Assembly: GCF_030230605.1 (NCBI RefSeq)
Contig: NZ_JASPDO010000005.1
Location: 1 to 64,000, forward strand
Source: Brevibacterium sp. UMB1308A
GTDB taxonomy: Bacteria; Actinomycetota; Actinomycetes; Actinomycetales; Brevibacteriaceae
Length of the DNA: 64,000 nucleotides
Direction: 5' to 3'
Numbering within the stretch: the stretch's first letter is position 1; each line of letters begins with the position of its first letter. A program made the position numbers and the translations under genes. Under the pieces are notes generated by a model. That model ran no database searches and had not been told where the DNA came from. It saw only the letters and a list, made by a program, of their open reading frames with translations. Below, in pieces: positions 25,382 to 34,442 of the stretch.

Positions 25382-25962
25382 ACCGATGGGCTCCGGTAGA
25401 AGTTTTGGAAACTGCGCGAGGCGGTGGGGCCACGCTGACCCTGATACCGGTTGGCGGTGGCTGGGTTGGACCCGTACGGGTTGTTTGTGGGTGAACTCAA
25501 GTTAAAGAAACACAGCTGCCCAATTTTCATGCCCGGCCACAATTTGATGGGCAAAGTGGCCATGTTGGAAAGCTCCAGTGTCACGTGACCGGAAAATCCA
25601 GGATCAATAAACCCGGCTGTTGAGTGTGTGAGCAGGCCCAAGCGCCCCAGTGAGGACTTACCCTCTAAGCGGGCGGCGATGTCTGTGGGCAGGGTTACGA
25701 CCTCGGCGGTGGAGGCCAACACAAATTCGCCTGGGTGCAGAATAAACGGCTGGTCCGTTTCAACTTCGACGAGCCGGGTGAGTTCCGGTTGCTCAACCGA
25801 AGGGTCAATGAACGAGTATTTGTGGTTGTCAAACAGACGGAACGACTTGTCTAAGCACACGTCCACACTCGCCGGTTGCACCAACACGGGGTCGAACGGG
25901 TCTAACGCGATCCGGCCGGCTTCAATCTGGGAAATAATGTCGCGATCTGAAAGCAAACTCAC
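25378..25962 (-). CDS. dcd: dCTP deaminase (actinobacterial type, likely bifunctional deaminase/dUTPase)
   Basis: A 194-residue trimeric enzyme for dUMP supply. It opens with [16 protein letters not shown] and carries the active-site blocks [11 protein letters not shown] (P-loop-like, Ser/Arg) and [18 protein letters not shown] with the catalytic Glu. The C-terminal [18 protein letters not shown] closes over the nucleotide. Length and motifs fit the mycobacterial-type protein that makes dUMP directly from dCTP. GTG 25962 is preferred: a TAACCT -10 (25974-25969) puts the transcript start there, and the product then begins like relatives. ATG 25968 is the alternative. Confidence 0.93.
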   Translation of the reverse strand: MSLLSDRDIISQIEAGRIALDPFDPVLVQPASVDVCLDKSFRLFDNHKYSFIDPSVEQPELTRLVEVETDQPFILHPGEFVLASTAEVVTLPTDIAARLEGKSSLGRLGLLTHSTAGFIDPGFSGHVTLELSNMATLPIKLWPGMKIGQLCFFNLSSPTNNPYGSNPATANRYQGQRGPTASRSFQNFYRSPSV

Positions 25963-25968
25963 ACCCAT

Positions 25969-25974
25969 AGGTTA
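25969..25974 (-). promoter_or_regulatory. -10 element for leaderless dcd
   Basis: TAACCT on the minus strand, six bases before GTG 25962. No ribosome-binding site is visible, and -35 similarity is weak. Confidence 0.35.
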
Positions 25975-26141
25975 CCGGTTTTGCTTCAACATGCAGGAAA
26001 TACTTGGACACGGAACCAAGTCTGCTTTAAAGTGTACGTGTACTACGCCCGCGCTTTCGGTGCCTTCCCCCTTAGCCAACGCGGATTCGGTGGGTAGTGC
26101 ACTGGCTTTGCGGTCGACTCCAAAACCGAAAGGCCAATACT

Positions 26142-27917
26142 GTGAAGACTTTACCGAGTCTTGTGCTTGCCCCCGCAGTTGCAGCCGCGGTTACCGGCAT
26201 GATTGCCGCGCCCGCTGTCGCTACTTCTACAAGCCCTGAACCACAACAAGACCCAACCAGCGACGACGCATCAAAAGCGTCGAATGAGTCATCTGAGATA
26301 GAAGTCTCCGTCGCTGACACCACGGTGTCCGTCGCTGACATTACAAATGCTGATAAGGGTGTGACGTTTAAGGGCGAAAACTTCAAGCCCAACACCACGG
26401 CCCGCGTGTTTGTTGAGGGTCCTAACGGTCAGCAGTACCCTGCGAACACAGAGCTGTCGGTAAACGACAAGGGCGAAGTTAACGGAACGTACTACTTCAC
26501 CGTTGAAGAAAACGCAGAAGTGCCGCTTGGGCAGTACTCGCTTGCCTTGCGTTCCATGCAGGACGAAAAAACCACTGACCCTGCGACGTTCAATGTGACG
26601 CAGGACGGTGAAGCGCCGGCACCGGAGCCAACACCAGAGGCACCGGAAGAAACCCAGGCTCCAACACCAGAAGAAACCCAGGCTCCGAAACCGGAACCAA
26701 CACCGGAAGAGACCCAGACGGCGGAACCAACTCCGGAACCAACTCCAACACCGGAAGAGTCCCAGACTCCGAAACCGGAACCAACTCCGGAAGAGACCCA
26801 AACTTCGTCTCCGGAGCAGACTCCGACCGAGGAACCAACACCGGAACCTAAGCAGACACCAACAGACAAACCGTCTGCACAACCCTCCGAAACCCCAAAG
26901 CCGGAAGAAACACCGACGCCGGAAGAAACCCAGGCTCCGACACCGAAACCAACTCCGACACCAACGGAAAACCCGACCTCGGAGCCAGAGCAGACACCAA
27001 CCGAAACACCGTCTGCACAACCGACACCGGAAGAAACTCAGACTCCATCTCCGGAGCCAACCCCGGAAGAAACTCAAACCCCGTCTCAGGCACCGACTGA
27101 AGAACCAACCTCGGAGCCAACTCCGGAAGAAACACCGACACCGGAGCAGACTCCGACCGAAAAACCAACACCAGAAGCACCAGCTGCTGACGCTTCGCTG
27201 TCGATCTCGCCTTCGAAGATTTCGGCTGAGGCGTTCGGTGACAAGAACAAGGGTGTCAACGCAACCGTGACCGGCCTGAAAGCCGGATCGAAGTACACCT
27301 TCAAGTTCGAACACAGCGAAGGTAAGACATCCGCGTACGAAGTCACCAAGACCGCTGATGACAAGGGCGTTGCCACTGCAGGTGTTGCTGCTGGTGAAGG
27401 TTCAAAGGTACACCCCGGTAAGTACACCGTGACGGTGACTGGCGATGAGCTGGACAAGCCACTCACTGGTTCGTTCACGGTTCTTCCTCCCGAGGGTGAC
27501 GCTCAGGACGACTCGGCAGAAGACAACGCACCTGAAGACACTCCCGCAACGCCAGACGACGGTGGTCACTCCACCGAAATCGACAACTCCCAGGGCGGTC
27601 AGGGTGACACGTCAGAAGACGAGCAGGAAAACTCAGAAGCTCCCGCTGAAGACGACTCCTCAAGCGACAACACAACTGAGAACGATGAAAGCACCGGCTC
27701 AAGTGACAGCGAAGAGTCGTCTGACGCCTCGCGCCGCCCAGCAGAAGAGCGCGCGCCACGTCACGGCGAAAACGCTACTGCACCGGAGTCGAGCAATGAC
27801 CTGCCACGCACCGGTACTGAACTGACCGGTTTGGCATTGGGTGTTGGGCTGATCGTCGTAGGTGGAGCGGCAGTCGTTGTGACCCGCCGCAAGGCCTCGA
27901 CGGACGGAACCTTCTAG
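26142..27917 (+). CDS. LPXTG cell-wall surface protein with Pro/Glu/Thr repeat stalk
   Basis: A 591-residue exported protein. A Sec signal (VKTLPSLVLAPAVAAAVTG, ending PAVA) precedes an Ig-like domain (about 50-150, GVTFKGENFKPNTTARVFVE). A ~190-residue stalk of repeated P-x-P-E-E-T-Q units follows, then a second Ig-like domain (about 350-445, VNATVTGLKAGSKYTFKFE). An acidic, Ser-rich spacer ends in LPRTG, a membrane helix and RRK for sortase attachment. It likely projects from the wall; no ligand can be inferred. GTG 26142 is used because GAAAGG precedes it and the signal peptide starts there; an in-frame ATG 45 bp upstream would add a non-signal extension. Confidence 0.88.
   Translation: MKTLPSLVLAPAVAAAVTGMIAAPAVATSTSPEPQQDPTSDDASKASNESSEIEVSVADTTVSVADITNADKGVTFKGENFKPNTTARVFVEGPNGQQYPANTELSVNDKGEVNGTYYFTVEENAEVPLGQYSLALRSMQDEKTTDPATFNVTQDGEAPAPEPTPEAPEETQAPTPEETQAPKPEPTPEETQTAEPTPEPTPTPEESQTPKPEPTPEETQTSSPEQTPTEEPTPEPKQTPTDKPSAQPSETPKPEETPTPEETQAPTPKPTPTPTENPTSEPEQTPTETPSAQPTPEETQTPSPEPTPEETQTPSQAPTEEPTSEPTPEETPTPEQTPTEKPTPEAPAADASLSISPSKISAEAFGDKNKGVNATVTGLKAGSKYTFKFEHSEGKTSAYEVTKTADDKGVATAGVAAGEGSKVHPGKYTVTVTGDELDKPLTGSFTVLPPEGDAQDDSAEDNAPEDTPATPDDGGHSTEIDNSQGGQGDTSEDEQENSEAPAEDDSSSDNTTENDESTGSSDSEESSDASRRPAEERAPRHGENATAPESSNDLPRTGTELTGLALGVGLIVVGGAAVVVTRRKASTDGTF
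26618..27183 (+). repeat. Degenerate PTPEETQTP-type coding repeat
   Basis: Tandem, imperfect repeats of 24-36 nt encode units such as PTPEETQAP, PEPTPEETQT and EQTPTEEPT. The unit order varies, indicating repeated recombination or slippage. The region also gives long spurious reading frames on other frames and strands, none of which look like genes. Confidence 0.85.
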
Positions 27918-27924
27918 TTCAACA

Positions 27925-28959
27925 GTGGCCATTTCTGAAGGGCTCCCCCAGGATCTAAGCGACCTCAACCGAATCGTTCTCATGGGGCAAAGTGAGGACG
28001 TTGATGTTGCTTCGGCACTCCTGGGGGAGCGCCCGTATGTCACCCCCGCGATAACACCGCAACCTCGGTCACCTCGGACCCGGGTCACGCGGGTCATCCG
28101 CGACGCCTGCAAAACGCACGCGTCTGCCAGCCACGAACTCGACCGCGCAATCGACGCGACGTGCACGCTGTGGGGCGTGGCACCTCGGGCCAGGGTGCGC
28201 GACGTCGACTCCCGCCTCCTCCCGCTGATCGCCGGGTTCGCACATGCGCGGGCGACGAACGCCAGCCACGTGCTCCTTACAGACCCGCTCCACGGTCTGA
28301 CGTCGAGCGCTCGCACGTCCCTACGCAACCGCATTCTGGACACGTGCGAACGTTTAGACCTTGGGCTGATTATGTCGACGTCATCACTCACCGACGCTTT
28401 TGTGATTGGCGGCTGGGCAATTGTTGTGGAGAAAGAGCAGGTGGCTGATCAGGGGCCTATAGAGGCCCAACTGGCCACGCCGAGGTCGAACCTCGCAGCC
28501 GCGCACCGGCGGGTTAACGTGTTTTCTGGGTTGGCGCGCAAAGGGTGGCTTTCAATTGGGCATTCGCAGGTACGAGCCCGTACCGAGTTGGATGGGAAAG
28601 TTTTTGTGACCATCCCGGTCAACGCTGTTGCGATGTCTTTTGACGAGTTCGACCCGGTATTCACTGACGAAACAGTTTTCGAGGCGCTCGTGACTCAGGT
28701 GCGTGATGCTGGCGAGCGCGTCCAGGTGGTCCTGTCGCCTGTGGACACCGAGGTGGGTCTGGCGATGACTGCCGATCTGTGGGATTTCTCGGGTCAAGGT
28801 CAGTCGTCCGGTTCACCGGTTTTGCACCCAGCCTTGGGTGAAGATGTGAGCGAGCAAGCTACGCGGGTGCGGGCGGGGTCGCACGTGTTTGTGCAGGTTG
28901 ATACGGCACGCATGGAGGCGTACCCAGTTGAGGATGCGGCGCCTACCGCTGTGAAGTGA
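27925..28959 (+). CDS. ABC-transporter-ATPase-like protein lacking a visible Walker A, unknown role
   Basis: A 344-residue protein without signal peptide or membrane helix. Around residues 90-130 the order resembles an ABC ATPase helical/Walker B part: LLPLIAGFAHARATNASHVL then LLTDPLHGLTSSAR parallels 'ALARAL...LLLDEPLxxLD', with the Walker B Asp/Glu altered. No GxxGxGKS P-loop is seen at the N-terminus. The C-terminal half has beta-rich, TOBE-like stretches (GKVFVTIPVNAVAMS). It may be a degenerate nucleotide-binding subunit with a structural or regulatory role. GTG 27925 lies 7 bp after the surface-protein stop, so the two are probably co-transcribed. Family assignment is by eye only. Confidence 0.55.
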   Translation: MAISEGLPQDLSDLNRIVLMGQSEDVDVASALLGERPYVTPAITPQPRSPRTRVTRVIRDACKTHASASHELDRAIDATCTLWGVAPRARVRDVDSRLLPLIAGFAHARATNASHVLLTDPLHGLTSSARTSLRNRILDTCERLDLGLIMSTSSLTDAFVIGGWAIVVEKEQVADQGPIEAQLATPRSNLAAAHRRVNVFSGLARKGWLSIGHSQVRARTELDGKVFVTIPVNAVAMSFDEFDPVFTDETVFEALVTQVRDAGERVQVVLSPVDTEVGLAMTADLWDFSGQGQSSGSPVLHPALGEDVSEQATRVRAGSHVFVQVDTARMEAYPVEDAAPTAVK

Positions 28960-28963
28960 CGTT

Positions 28964-28987
28964 GCGCGGGGTTACTTATCCCCGTGC
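28964..28987. terminator. Hairpin between convergent genes
   Basis: GCGCGGGG (28964-28971) pairs with CCCCGTGC (28980-28987), with one G-T wobble and an 8-nt loop. It sits between the ABC-like gene (+) and the hydrolase gene (-). There is no strong T-tract, so termination is plausible but not certain. Confidence 0.5.
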
Positions 28988-29001
28988 CACTCCGACAACT
29001 T

Positions 29002-29991
29002 CTAGGTGACCAGTTCCATCGACTCTTTGGCGGCTTTCGCATTGCCGTCAACGGTTCCGCCGAACATGATCTGCCATCCGTTGCCCATGGATTCAATGTC
29101 TTCCATGAACAAGTGGCCTGCGCCGGGGTAGATGACGCTTTCAAATGCGGGAGCCTGTTCTGCGAGTGCTTTGGCTGCTACTTCGCCCTGCCACATTTTG
29201 TCTTGATCACCAGCGAGAAACAGCGCGTTGCCGTCAAAGCCAGATAGGTCTATTGCCGCCTGGTCATCGGCGTGTTCGGCGGCGTTTTCGTAAGTGGGGC
29301 GGTACTCAGGTGGGTACGCAGTGGCCATGTCCCACATGAGCTTTATGCCCACTTTTGCATCGCCATTCCTAAACGAGGCGAAGGGAACCGGTTTACCGTC
29401 GTGGGTAAACGACGGCTTCTCATCTTGAGAACTAAAGTCCAGTCCGGGGTAACTGTAATGCGCCGGCGTGAAGTTAATCAGGTTGTCCACCGGATACCCA
29501 TGAGCGGCCAGGTTCGCGGTGAACTCTGCCCCCTTAGAAGTTCCAATCGCCGTGATGGGGGTGGGGTTCTCTATTGACTTTTCTGCGTACTCGACGACTT
29601 CATTGAATTGCTCAAGCGGAACCTGGGCAAGCGACGGTTTCTGGTTGTCTTGCCCAAAAAAGTAGAGCGCTAAGACTTCAAAACCCTTTTCGCTCAAAGC
29701 CTTCGCTTGTTCATATGAAGGCGACCCTTCCGAACCTCCATAGACCACCACGGTGCCTTCATGCGAGCGTTTTTCTGGAGAAAAGTGGAAGCCGTTGAGG
29801 TACTCCCCCTCAATAGGTCGAACACGGTCATTCGTGGGATAAGCGCCCTTGTCCTGCAGGCCAGCACTCGCCTGGGTCACCGGGTACTTGTTCTTGTTGT
29901 ACATGCGGAACCCAAAAACTGTGCCACCGCACACCACGAGGGTGAGCGCCACTCCACCGGCAATACGTCCTGTCCACTTCAGAAACTTCAC
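29002..29991 (-). CDS. Acyl-CoA thioesterase/BAAT C-terminal-domain-like alpha/beta hydrolase, membrane-anchored
   Basis: A 329-residue alpha/beta hydrolase. An N-terminal helix (about 8-28) makes it a membrane-anchored exported or lipobox-less protein. The nucleophile elbow is GTSKGAEF (Ser about residue 150), and the triad is completed by Asp in LFLAGDQDKMW and His in YPGAGHLF. VVVYGGSEGSPSYEQAKAL forms the oxyanion region, as in BAAT/acyl-CoA thioester hydrolase family members. The substrate may be an ester or thioester outside the membrane. GTG 29991 is used: TAGAAT (30003-29998) predicts a leaderless start there. Confidence 0.8.
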   Translation of the reverse strand: MKFLKWTGRIAGGVALTLVVCGGTVFGFRMYNKNKYPVTQASAGLQDKGAYPTNDRVRPIEGEYLNGFHFSPEKRSHEGTVVVYGGSEGSPSYEQAKALSEKGFEVLALYFFGQDNQKPSLAQVPLEQFNEVVEYAEKSIENPTPITAIGTSKGAEFTANLAAHGYPVDNLINFTPAHYSYPGLDFSSQDEKPSFTHDGKPVPFASFRNGDAKVGIKLMWDMATAYPPEYRPTYENAAEHADDQAAIDLSGFDGNALFLAGDQDKMWQGEVAAKALAEQAPAFESVIYPGAGHLFMEDIESMGNGWQIMFGGTVDGNAKAAKESMELVT

Positions 29992-29997
29992 GCTCTC

Positions 29998-30003
29998 ATT
30001 CTA
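29998..30003 (-). promoter_or_regulatory. -10 element for leaderless hydrolase mRNA
   Basis: TAGAAT on the minus strand ends six bases before GTG 29991, so the predicted start site is the start codon itself. No clear -35 at the expected distance. Confidence 0.4.
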
Positions 30004-30076
30004 AGTTCTCGTATGTGAACGCATTTGTTTTGTAAGCTCTATCTGATGGACCCAAGCTCTACCCAAGGGGGTGAAC

Positions 30077-31030
30077 ATGAAGCGGAAGTGGCCAATCGCC
30101 CTCATCTCCACGGGACTCATCGTGTGCCTGCTCACCCTGGTCTCAGTGCCCGTCCTCAACTTCACTGTTCACACACCCGGAAGAGCCGTACTCACATATT
30201 TCAAGGCCCTTGAAAACCACGACACCCACCGAGCCTTATCCATGCTCGATATACCGGGCAACACAAACCTCAACGGTGTCACTGACGACATTCTTTCCGG
30301 CGCCGCGAGCGTACCCAGACAAGCGAAAGTGCTGGACTCAACCCGGGTGAACGACGACGCGTACGACGTAAAAGTCTCGTACATCCAAGGCTCAGACACC
30401 CGTGAAACTACCTTCCGCGTGAAGCGTGACGCGCGTACTTTTGGCACAGTCCAAAAGTGGTACATCAAGTTAGACCAGTGGCCCGTCATTACGATCGACA
30501 CTGGTGGCGCGCCCACTGCGCAACTCAACGGCGTTTCCGTGCCCGCAGGAGAAACTCCTGTTCTTTTCCCCGTCACCTACACGGTCGGCTTCAACAGCAC
30601 ATACCTGCGTTCAGACCTCCAAACAGTCGATGTGACGGAACCCGATACCACCTCGGCCGTTCACTTAACGGGCAAACCCACCCCGGAGCTCACCAAAAAG
30701 GTCTCTGAAATCCTCAAAAAGCAGATTGACCAGTGCGTCAAGGAGAAAACCCTCATGCCCGCCGGTTGTGGCTTTGGGAAAGAAACCACCAACCAGATTC
30801 TGGGTGACGTTAAGTGGTCGGTGAAGTCCTACCCAAACGTCACGCTTGAAAACGGCGCGTCAGGCATTGAAATGGCACCTGCCAATGTGGAACTCACTGT
30901 GAGCGGAAAACAACGCGACGCTGTCACCGCGTTTGAATCCACTTTTACGGACACGGTCACTGCTCGCATGCGCGCTCAGGTCCGCATCGAAGGTAACAAC
31001 GTCACGGTTGTGCAGGAGGAAGCGGAGTAG
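30077..31030 (+). CDS. Hypothetical membrane-anchored extracytoplasmic protein
   Basis: A 317-residue protein with one N-terminal helix (about 5-27, ISTGLIVCLLTLVSVPVL) and a large extracytoplasmic part. AVLTYFKALENHDTHRALSM resembles a nuclear-transport-factor-2/DUF4878-like first domain that often binds small ligands. The middle (about 150-200) is beta-rich, and two cysteines (IDQC, PAGCGFG) may pair. I do not recognise the full family. GGGG lies close upstream of ATG 30077; a GTG six bases earlier is possible. It converges on the NHL-protein gene with 9 bp between stops. Confidence 0.65.
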   Translation: MKRKWPIALISTGLIVCLLTLVSVPVLNFTVHTPGRAVLTYFKALENHDTHRALSMLDIPGNTNLNGVTDDILSGAASVPRQAKVLDSTRVNDDAYDVKVSYIQGSDTRETTFRVKRDARTFGTVQKWYIKLDQWPVITIDTGGAPTAQLNGVSVPAGETPVLFPVTYTVGFNSTYLRSDLQTVDVTEPDTTSAVHLTGKPTPELTKKVSEILKKQIDQCVKEKTLMPAGCGFGKETTNQILGDVKWSVKSYPNVTLENGASGIEMAPANVELTVSGKQRDAVTAFESTFTDTVTARMRAQVRIEGNNVTVVQEEAE

Positions 31031-31039
31031 CGGGTCCAC

Positions 31040-32956
31040 TTACGCCCCGCGCAGGTCCAGTGCCAAATCGTTTGGCCCGTCCGCAACCACTGCAACCGGA
31101 ATACCCCAGTCCTGTTGGTACAGGTGGCACGCGGCGTGGAGTGGAATCTCACCGCCCGGTTCGCCGTCGCAGGCCGCCGCGCGGGCGGTGACGTGCAGAA
31201 CACCGGAGGTCACCTCGGGGTTGAGAGTGACTGTGCGTTGGGTGCCTTCCTTGCCGCCTGCCCCGTCGACAATGAGGTTCTCAGGAGTCGAGGACACTTG
31301 CAGGAACGTGGGGTCACCCCAGCGGTCGTCAAGCTTCTGACCTGCAGGAACAGTGAATGCCACGGTGATGTCCAGGGGTCCAGGCCCGATTTCCGTGACC
31401 GGCCTCTTGGTCTGCTGAGCACCTTCGTTCACTTCCAGAGCTTCTTCTGGAATGGCTACGGCCGTGAGCTGGTGAGCCGCGGATTCTGCGACCAGCAAGT
31501 AGCCCGAGGTGGTGTCGTCTCCCTGCATCAGCAGGATGTCCGAAGGTTCCTTCAGTCCGCGCGCCAGGGTGGACACGGTGTTGGTTTGGGGGTCAAACCG
31601 GCGGATGGCGCCGTTGTAGGTGTCGGCGATGGCGACCGTGCCGTCTGGAAGTTCGAGCGCTCCCAGTGGGTGCTGCAGGCGCGCGGATTCGGCTGGCCCG
31701 TCTTGGAATCCAAAGTCGAACAGGCCCACGCCCACGTATGACGTGACGGCACCGGTCGATGGGTCGAGTTTGCGCAGTGCCGAGGTTTCGGAGTCGGCCA
31801 CCCACACGTTACCGTCGCTGGCAAGCCGCACGCCAGACGGTTGGGCGAACCATTCGTCTAAGTCAAACGGGGTTGCCGCCGCCGAGGTGTCCCGCAGGCC
31901 TTCGTTGAGAGACCCGGAGATGTGCGCGACGGTTCCGGCTACCGGGTCGAAGGTCCACATGGTGTGGTTACCTGCCATGGCGATGACCACGTTGGACGTC
32001 TTGGGCGCGTACACCACGTCCCACGGGCTGGAGAGTTTCACGGACGTGGCTGGACCGTCGTAGCGTCCGGAAAATCCGGGCTGATCAGGAACGTTGTCGC
32101 TGGCTCCCACCATGTACTGTTCGCCGGTTCCGGCCACGGTGGTCACGGTTTGGGTTTCCAGGTTGATTCCGCGCAGCGTGTGGTTGACCGTGTCGGCTGC
32201 GACTAAGTGGTAGCCAACCTGTTGTGCGATTTCAGGTGGCAGCTGGGCCACTCCGCCGGGTTCTGAGAACTGGGCGGTGGCAAAGTCGCCGTCAACGTTT
32301 CCGCGTTCCCCGGAGCCGATCCGACCAAGCAGGTTCGCGCCTTCGCTGTCGTAGAGCACGTAGCTGTGGTGGCCGGAGTCGGCCACGATTAACCGGCCGT
32401 CGTCTAGGCGCACCACCTTGCCGGGGTAAAACAGGTCCCCTTCCCGAGGTGCGGGCGGCACATAGGGGGCGTCACCTCGGCGCAGAGTGCCTTTGGCTTC
32501 GTGTTCCGCGGCGACTTCTTCGATGAGGCTGATAAGGCCCGAGGTGTGCCCCTCTCCTGACATGGACGCGACGATGTAGCCTTCCGGGTCGATGACGACC
32601 AGGGTGGGCCAGGCGCGTGCGGTGTAGGCTTTCCAGGTTTCGAGGTTGGGGTCGTCTAACACGATGTGTTCGACTTGGTAGCGTTCGACTGCCCGGTCGA
32701 CGGCTTCGATTTCGCGTTCAAACTCAAACTTGGGTGAGTGGACACCAATCGTGACCAGGACGTCCGCGTACTTTTCTTCGAGTGGTCGCAGTTCGTCGAG
32801 CACGTGCAGGCAGTTGATGCAGCAGAACGTCCAAAAGTCGAGGAGGACGATCTTCCCGCGCAGATCTTCCAGGTTCAGATTCTTTCCGCCGGTGTTGATC
32901 CAGCGTCGGCCAACGAGTTCGGGGGCACGCAGTTTTACGCGGTTCGCATTGCTCAT
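31040..32956 (-). CDS. Thioredoxin-like/NHL-repeat protein (NHLRC2-type)
   Basis: A 638-residue protein. Residues ~5-145 form a thioredoxin/TlpA-like fold with the redox motif FWTFCCINCLHVLDELRPL (Cys-Cys-Ile-Asn-Cys). Residues ~165-500 form a six-bladed NHL beta-propeller (repeats such as GRLIVADSGHHSYVLYD, NVWVADSETSALRKLD and TVAIADTYNGAIRRFDP). A C-terminal beta domain completes the NHLRC2 layout. No signal peptide is apparent. The exact redox role is unknown. ATG 32956 is chosen because the thioredoxin domain follows at the normal distance; upstream in-frame ATG 33079 adds 41 residues of arginine-rich sequence and overlaps the moeA start. Confidence 0.88.
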   Translation of the reverse strand: MSNANRVKLRAPELVGRRWINTGGKNLNLEDLRGKIVLLDFWTFCCINCLHVLDELRPLEEKYADVLVTIGVHSPKFEFEREIEAVDRAVERYQVEHIVLDDPNLETWKAYTARAWPTLVVIDPEGYIVASMSGEGHTSGLISLIEEVAAEHEAKGTLRRGDAPYVPPAPREGDLFYPGKVVRLDDGRLIVADSGHHSYVLYDSEGANLLGRIGSGERGNVDGDFATAQFSEPGGVAQLPPEIAQQVGYHLVAADTVNHTLRGINLETQTVTTVAGTGEQYMVGASDNVPDQPGFSGRYDGPATSVKLSSPWDVVYAPKTSNVVIAMAGNHTMWTFDPVAGTVAHISGSLNEGLRDTSAAATPFDLDEWFAQPSGVRLASDGNVWVADSETSALRKLDPSTGAVTSYVGVGLFDFGFQDGPAESARLQHPLGALELPDGTVAIADTYNGAIRRFDPQTNTVSTLARGLKEPSDILLMQGDDTTSGYLLVAESAAHQLTAVAIPEEALEVNEGAQQTKRPVTEIGPGPLDITVAFTVPAGQKLDDRWGDPTFLQVSSTPENLIVDGAGGKEGTQRTVTLNPEVTSGVLHVTARAAACDGEPGGEIPLHAACHLYQQDWGIPVAVVADGPNDLALDLRGA

Positions 32957-33065
32957 GCTCTCATTGTTCCAAACTCTGGGCTGAGCATGCGTTCGAGTGT
33001 CACACACGGACACGGAAGGGCGATCTCTAGGGGTTCGTGCTCTGGCACGTGTGCGGCGCGGGCCG

Positions 33066-33071
33066 TAGTCT
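33066..33071 (+). promoter_or_regulatory. -10 element for leaderless moeA
   Basis: TAGTCT lies six bases before ATG 33078, so transcription would begin at the start codon. A weak CTGGCA lies 18 bp upstream of it. Confidence 0.45.
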
Positions 33072-33077
33072 ACTGAC

Positions 33078-34391
33078 ATGGTCTCGATTGCAGATTATCG
33101 CGAAAAACTTTTCGACTTCCTCCTGCTCCTGAGTAGTTGGGAGTACCGCGATCTCACTCAGGTGGCCGCCCACCCCATGCCCTTGCGGGCAGCCCAGCAC
33201 GTTGAGTCCACTGAGCAGGTTCCTCGGTTCGACAACTCCCAAATGGACGGGTTTGTTGTGCACCCCAGCGATCCCGAGGTGGTAGCTGGTAAGCCCGTTC
33301 CGCTCCTTCCCATGGCGGCCGCCGGGCACAATCCCGAACCGCTCACACCTGGCTTCGCGATGCCCATTATGACGGGGGCGAAGATTCCCGAATGGGATGG
33401 CCCTGCGTACGACGATGACGAATTCGAGTACGACCTGTGTGTGGTTCCGGTGGAAGAAACCGTGTCTGGGTTTGATGACCTTTCACATGTGACGTTTACG
33501 CCCCAGGCCACGTTTGAGCCCGGCAGGTTTGTTCGGCACCGGGGTAGCGACATCGACTATGAGGAAAAACTTTGTGCTGTTGGTGATCACCTCACACCAG
33601 CGCTGCTCGGTTCGCTCGCATCCGTGGGGCTCACACAGATTGCCGTGTTTAAACCATTGCGAGTCCTGGTTGTGTCCACGGGTGATGAAGTGTGCCAACC
33701 GGGTCAGCACCCAGGGGCGGCGCAGATCTACGATTCCAACACCTCGGCGGCGGTGGCAGCACTTTCAGCAGCGGGGGCCCACGTTGTAGGCACCCTGCAC
33801 GCCCCCGACCACCCAGATTTGTTGCTGGACGCGGTGCGCTCATGGCAGGCAGATGACGATCGGCGCGCCGATGTGGTCGTGTCGATGGGTGGCATTTCCA
33901 TGGGGGCCCGCGAAGTCATTCGATTGGCCTCTGAGCTGGAGGTGCAGCGGGGGGTCGAAAACTGGTACGGGGGCGCGCAGTCTCCCAGACTCCCCAACAG
34001 TGGCATGGAGTTCTGCCGTCTTCCCATGCAGCCGGGTGGCCCACAGGCAGTGGGCCAGTTGGCAGGGGTTCCGTGGGTTGCGTTGCCTGGAAATCCGGTA
34101 TCCACTCTGGTGAGCATTGAAGTGTTGTTGCGCACTTCGATGTTTGGAGCACATCCCCGAAACCGCATGAACGTCACGGTGCGCACGCCTGACGGTGAGC
34201 CGGTGAGCAGTCCGGCGGGGAAGACCCAGATGCGATTCGCGCGCGCTGATGCTGATGGAAGCGCGCAGTTGGAGTGCAGCAACAGTTCCCACTTATTGCA
34301 CATGCAGGCCGATGCGACCCTGCTGGTGATGATCCCGGAAGATGTCTCGGTCATCGAAGACGGCGACATGTTTGAGGCGCTCGCGCTCTGA
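33078..34391 (+). CDS. moeA: Molybdopterin molybdotransferase MoeA
   Basis: A 437-residue enzyme that inserts molybdate into adenylated molybdopterin. Blocks in order: PRFDNSQMDGFVV, PIMTGAKIPEW, the MoCF domain LVVSTGDEVC and SMGGISMGAREV, and VPWVALPGNPVSTLVS. A MoeA C-terminal beta domain follows. It is the first gene of a plus-strand molybdenum block (moeA, moaC, HTH-Mop, modABC) and is divergent from the NHL-protein gene with abutting 5' ends. Confidence 0.94.
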   Translation: MVSIADYREKLFDFLLLLSSWEYRDLTQVAAHPMPLRAAQHVESTEQVPRFDNSQMDGFVVHPSDPEVVAGKPVPLLPMAAAGHNPEPLTPGFAMPIMTGAKIPEWDGPAYDDDEFEYDLCVVPVEETVSGFDDLSHVTFTPQATFEPGRFVRHRGSDIDYEEKLCAVGDHLTPALLGSLASVGLTQIAVFKPLRVLVVSTGDEVCQPGQHPGAAQIYDSNTSAAVAALSAAGAHVVGTLHAPDHPDLLLDAVRSWQADDDRRADVVVSMGGISMGAREVIRLASELEVQRGVENWYGGAQSPRLPNSGMEFCRLPMQPGGPQAVGQLAGVPWVALPGNPVSTLVSIEVLLRTSMFGAHPRNRMNVTVRTPDGEPVSSPAGKTQMRFARADADGSAQLECSNSSHLLHMQADATLLVMIPEDVSVIEDGDMFEALAL

Positions 34392-34442
34392 GTTGCTGTA
34401 GGCGAGGGGTTGCGCGCACTGGAACCTGCTAGCGTGTGCCTC

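Noticed and set aside
26289..27314. Long minus-strand open frame (341 codons) opposite the surface protein.
   Set aside because: It is produced by the repeated coding of the Pro/Glu/Thr stalk; composition is an Arg/Cys/Phe-rich artefact without family resemblance.
32957..33079. Upstream start (33079) for the NHL/thioredoxin gene.
   Set aside because: The extra 41 residues are Arg/Thr-rich, absent from the family and overlap the moeA start; ATG 32956 gives the expected domain start.
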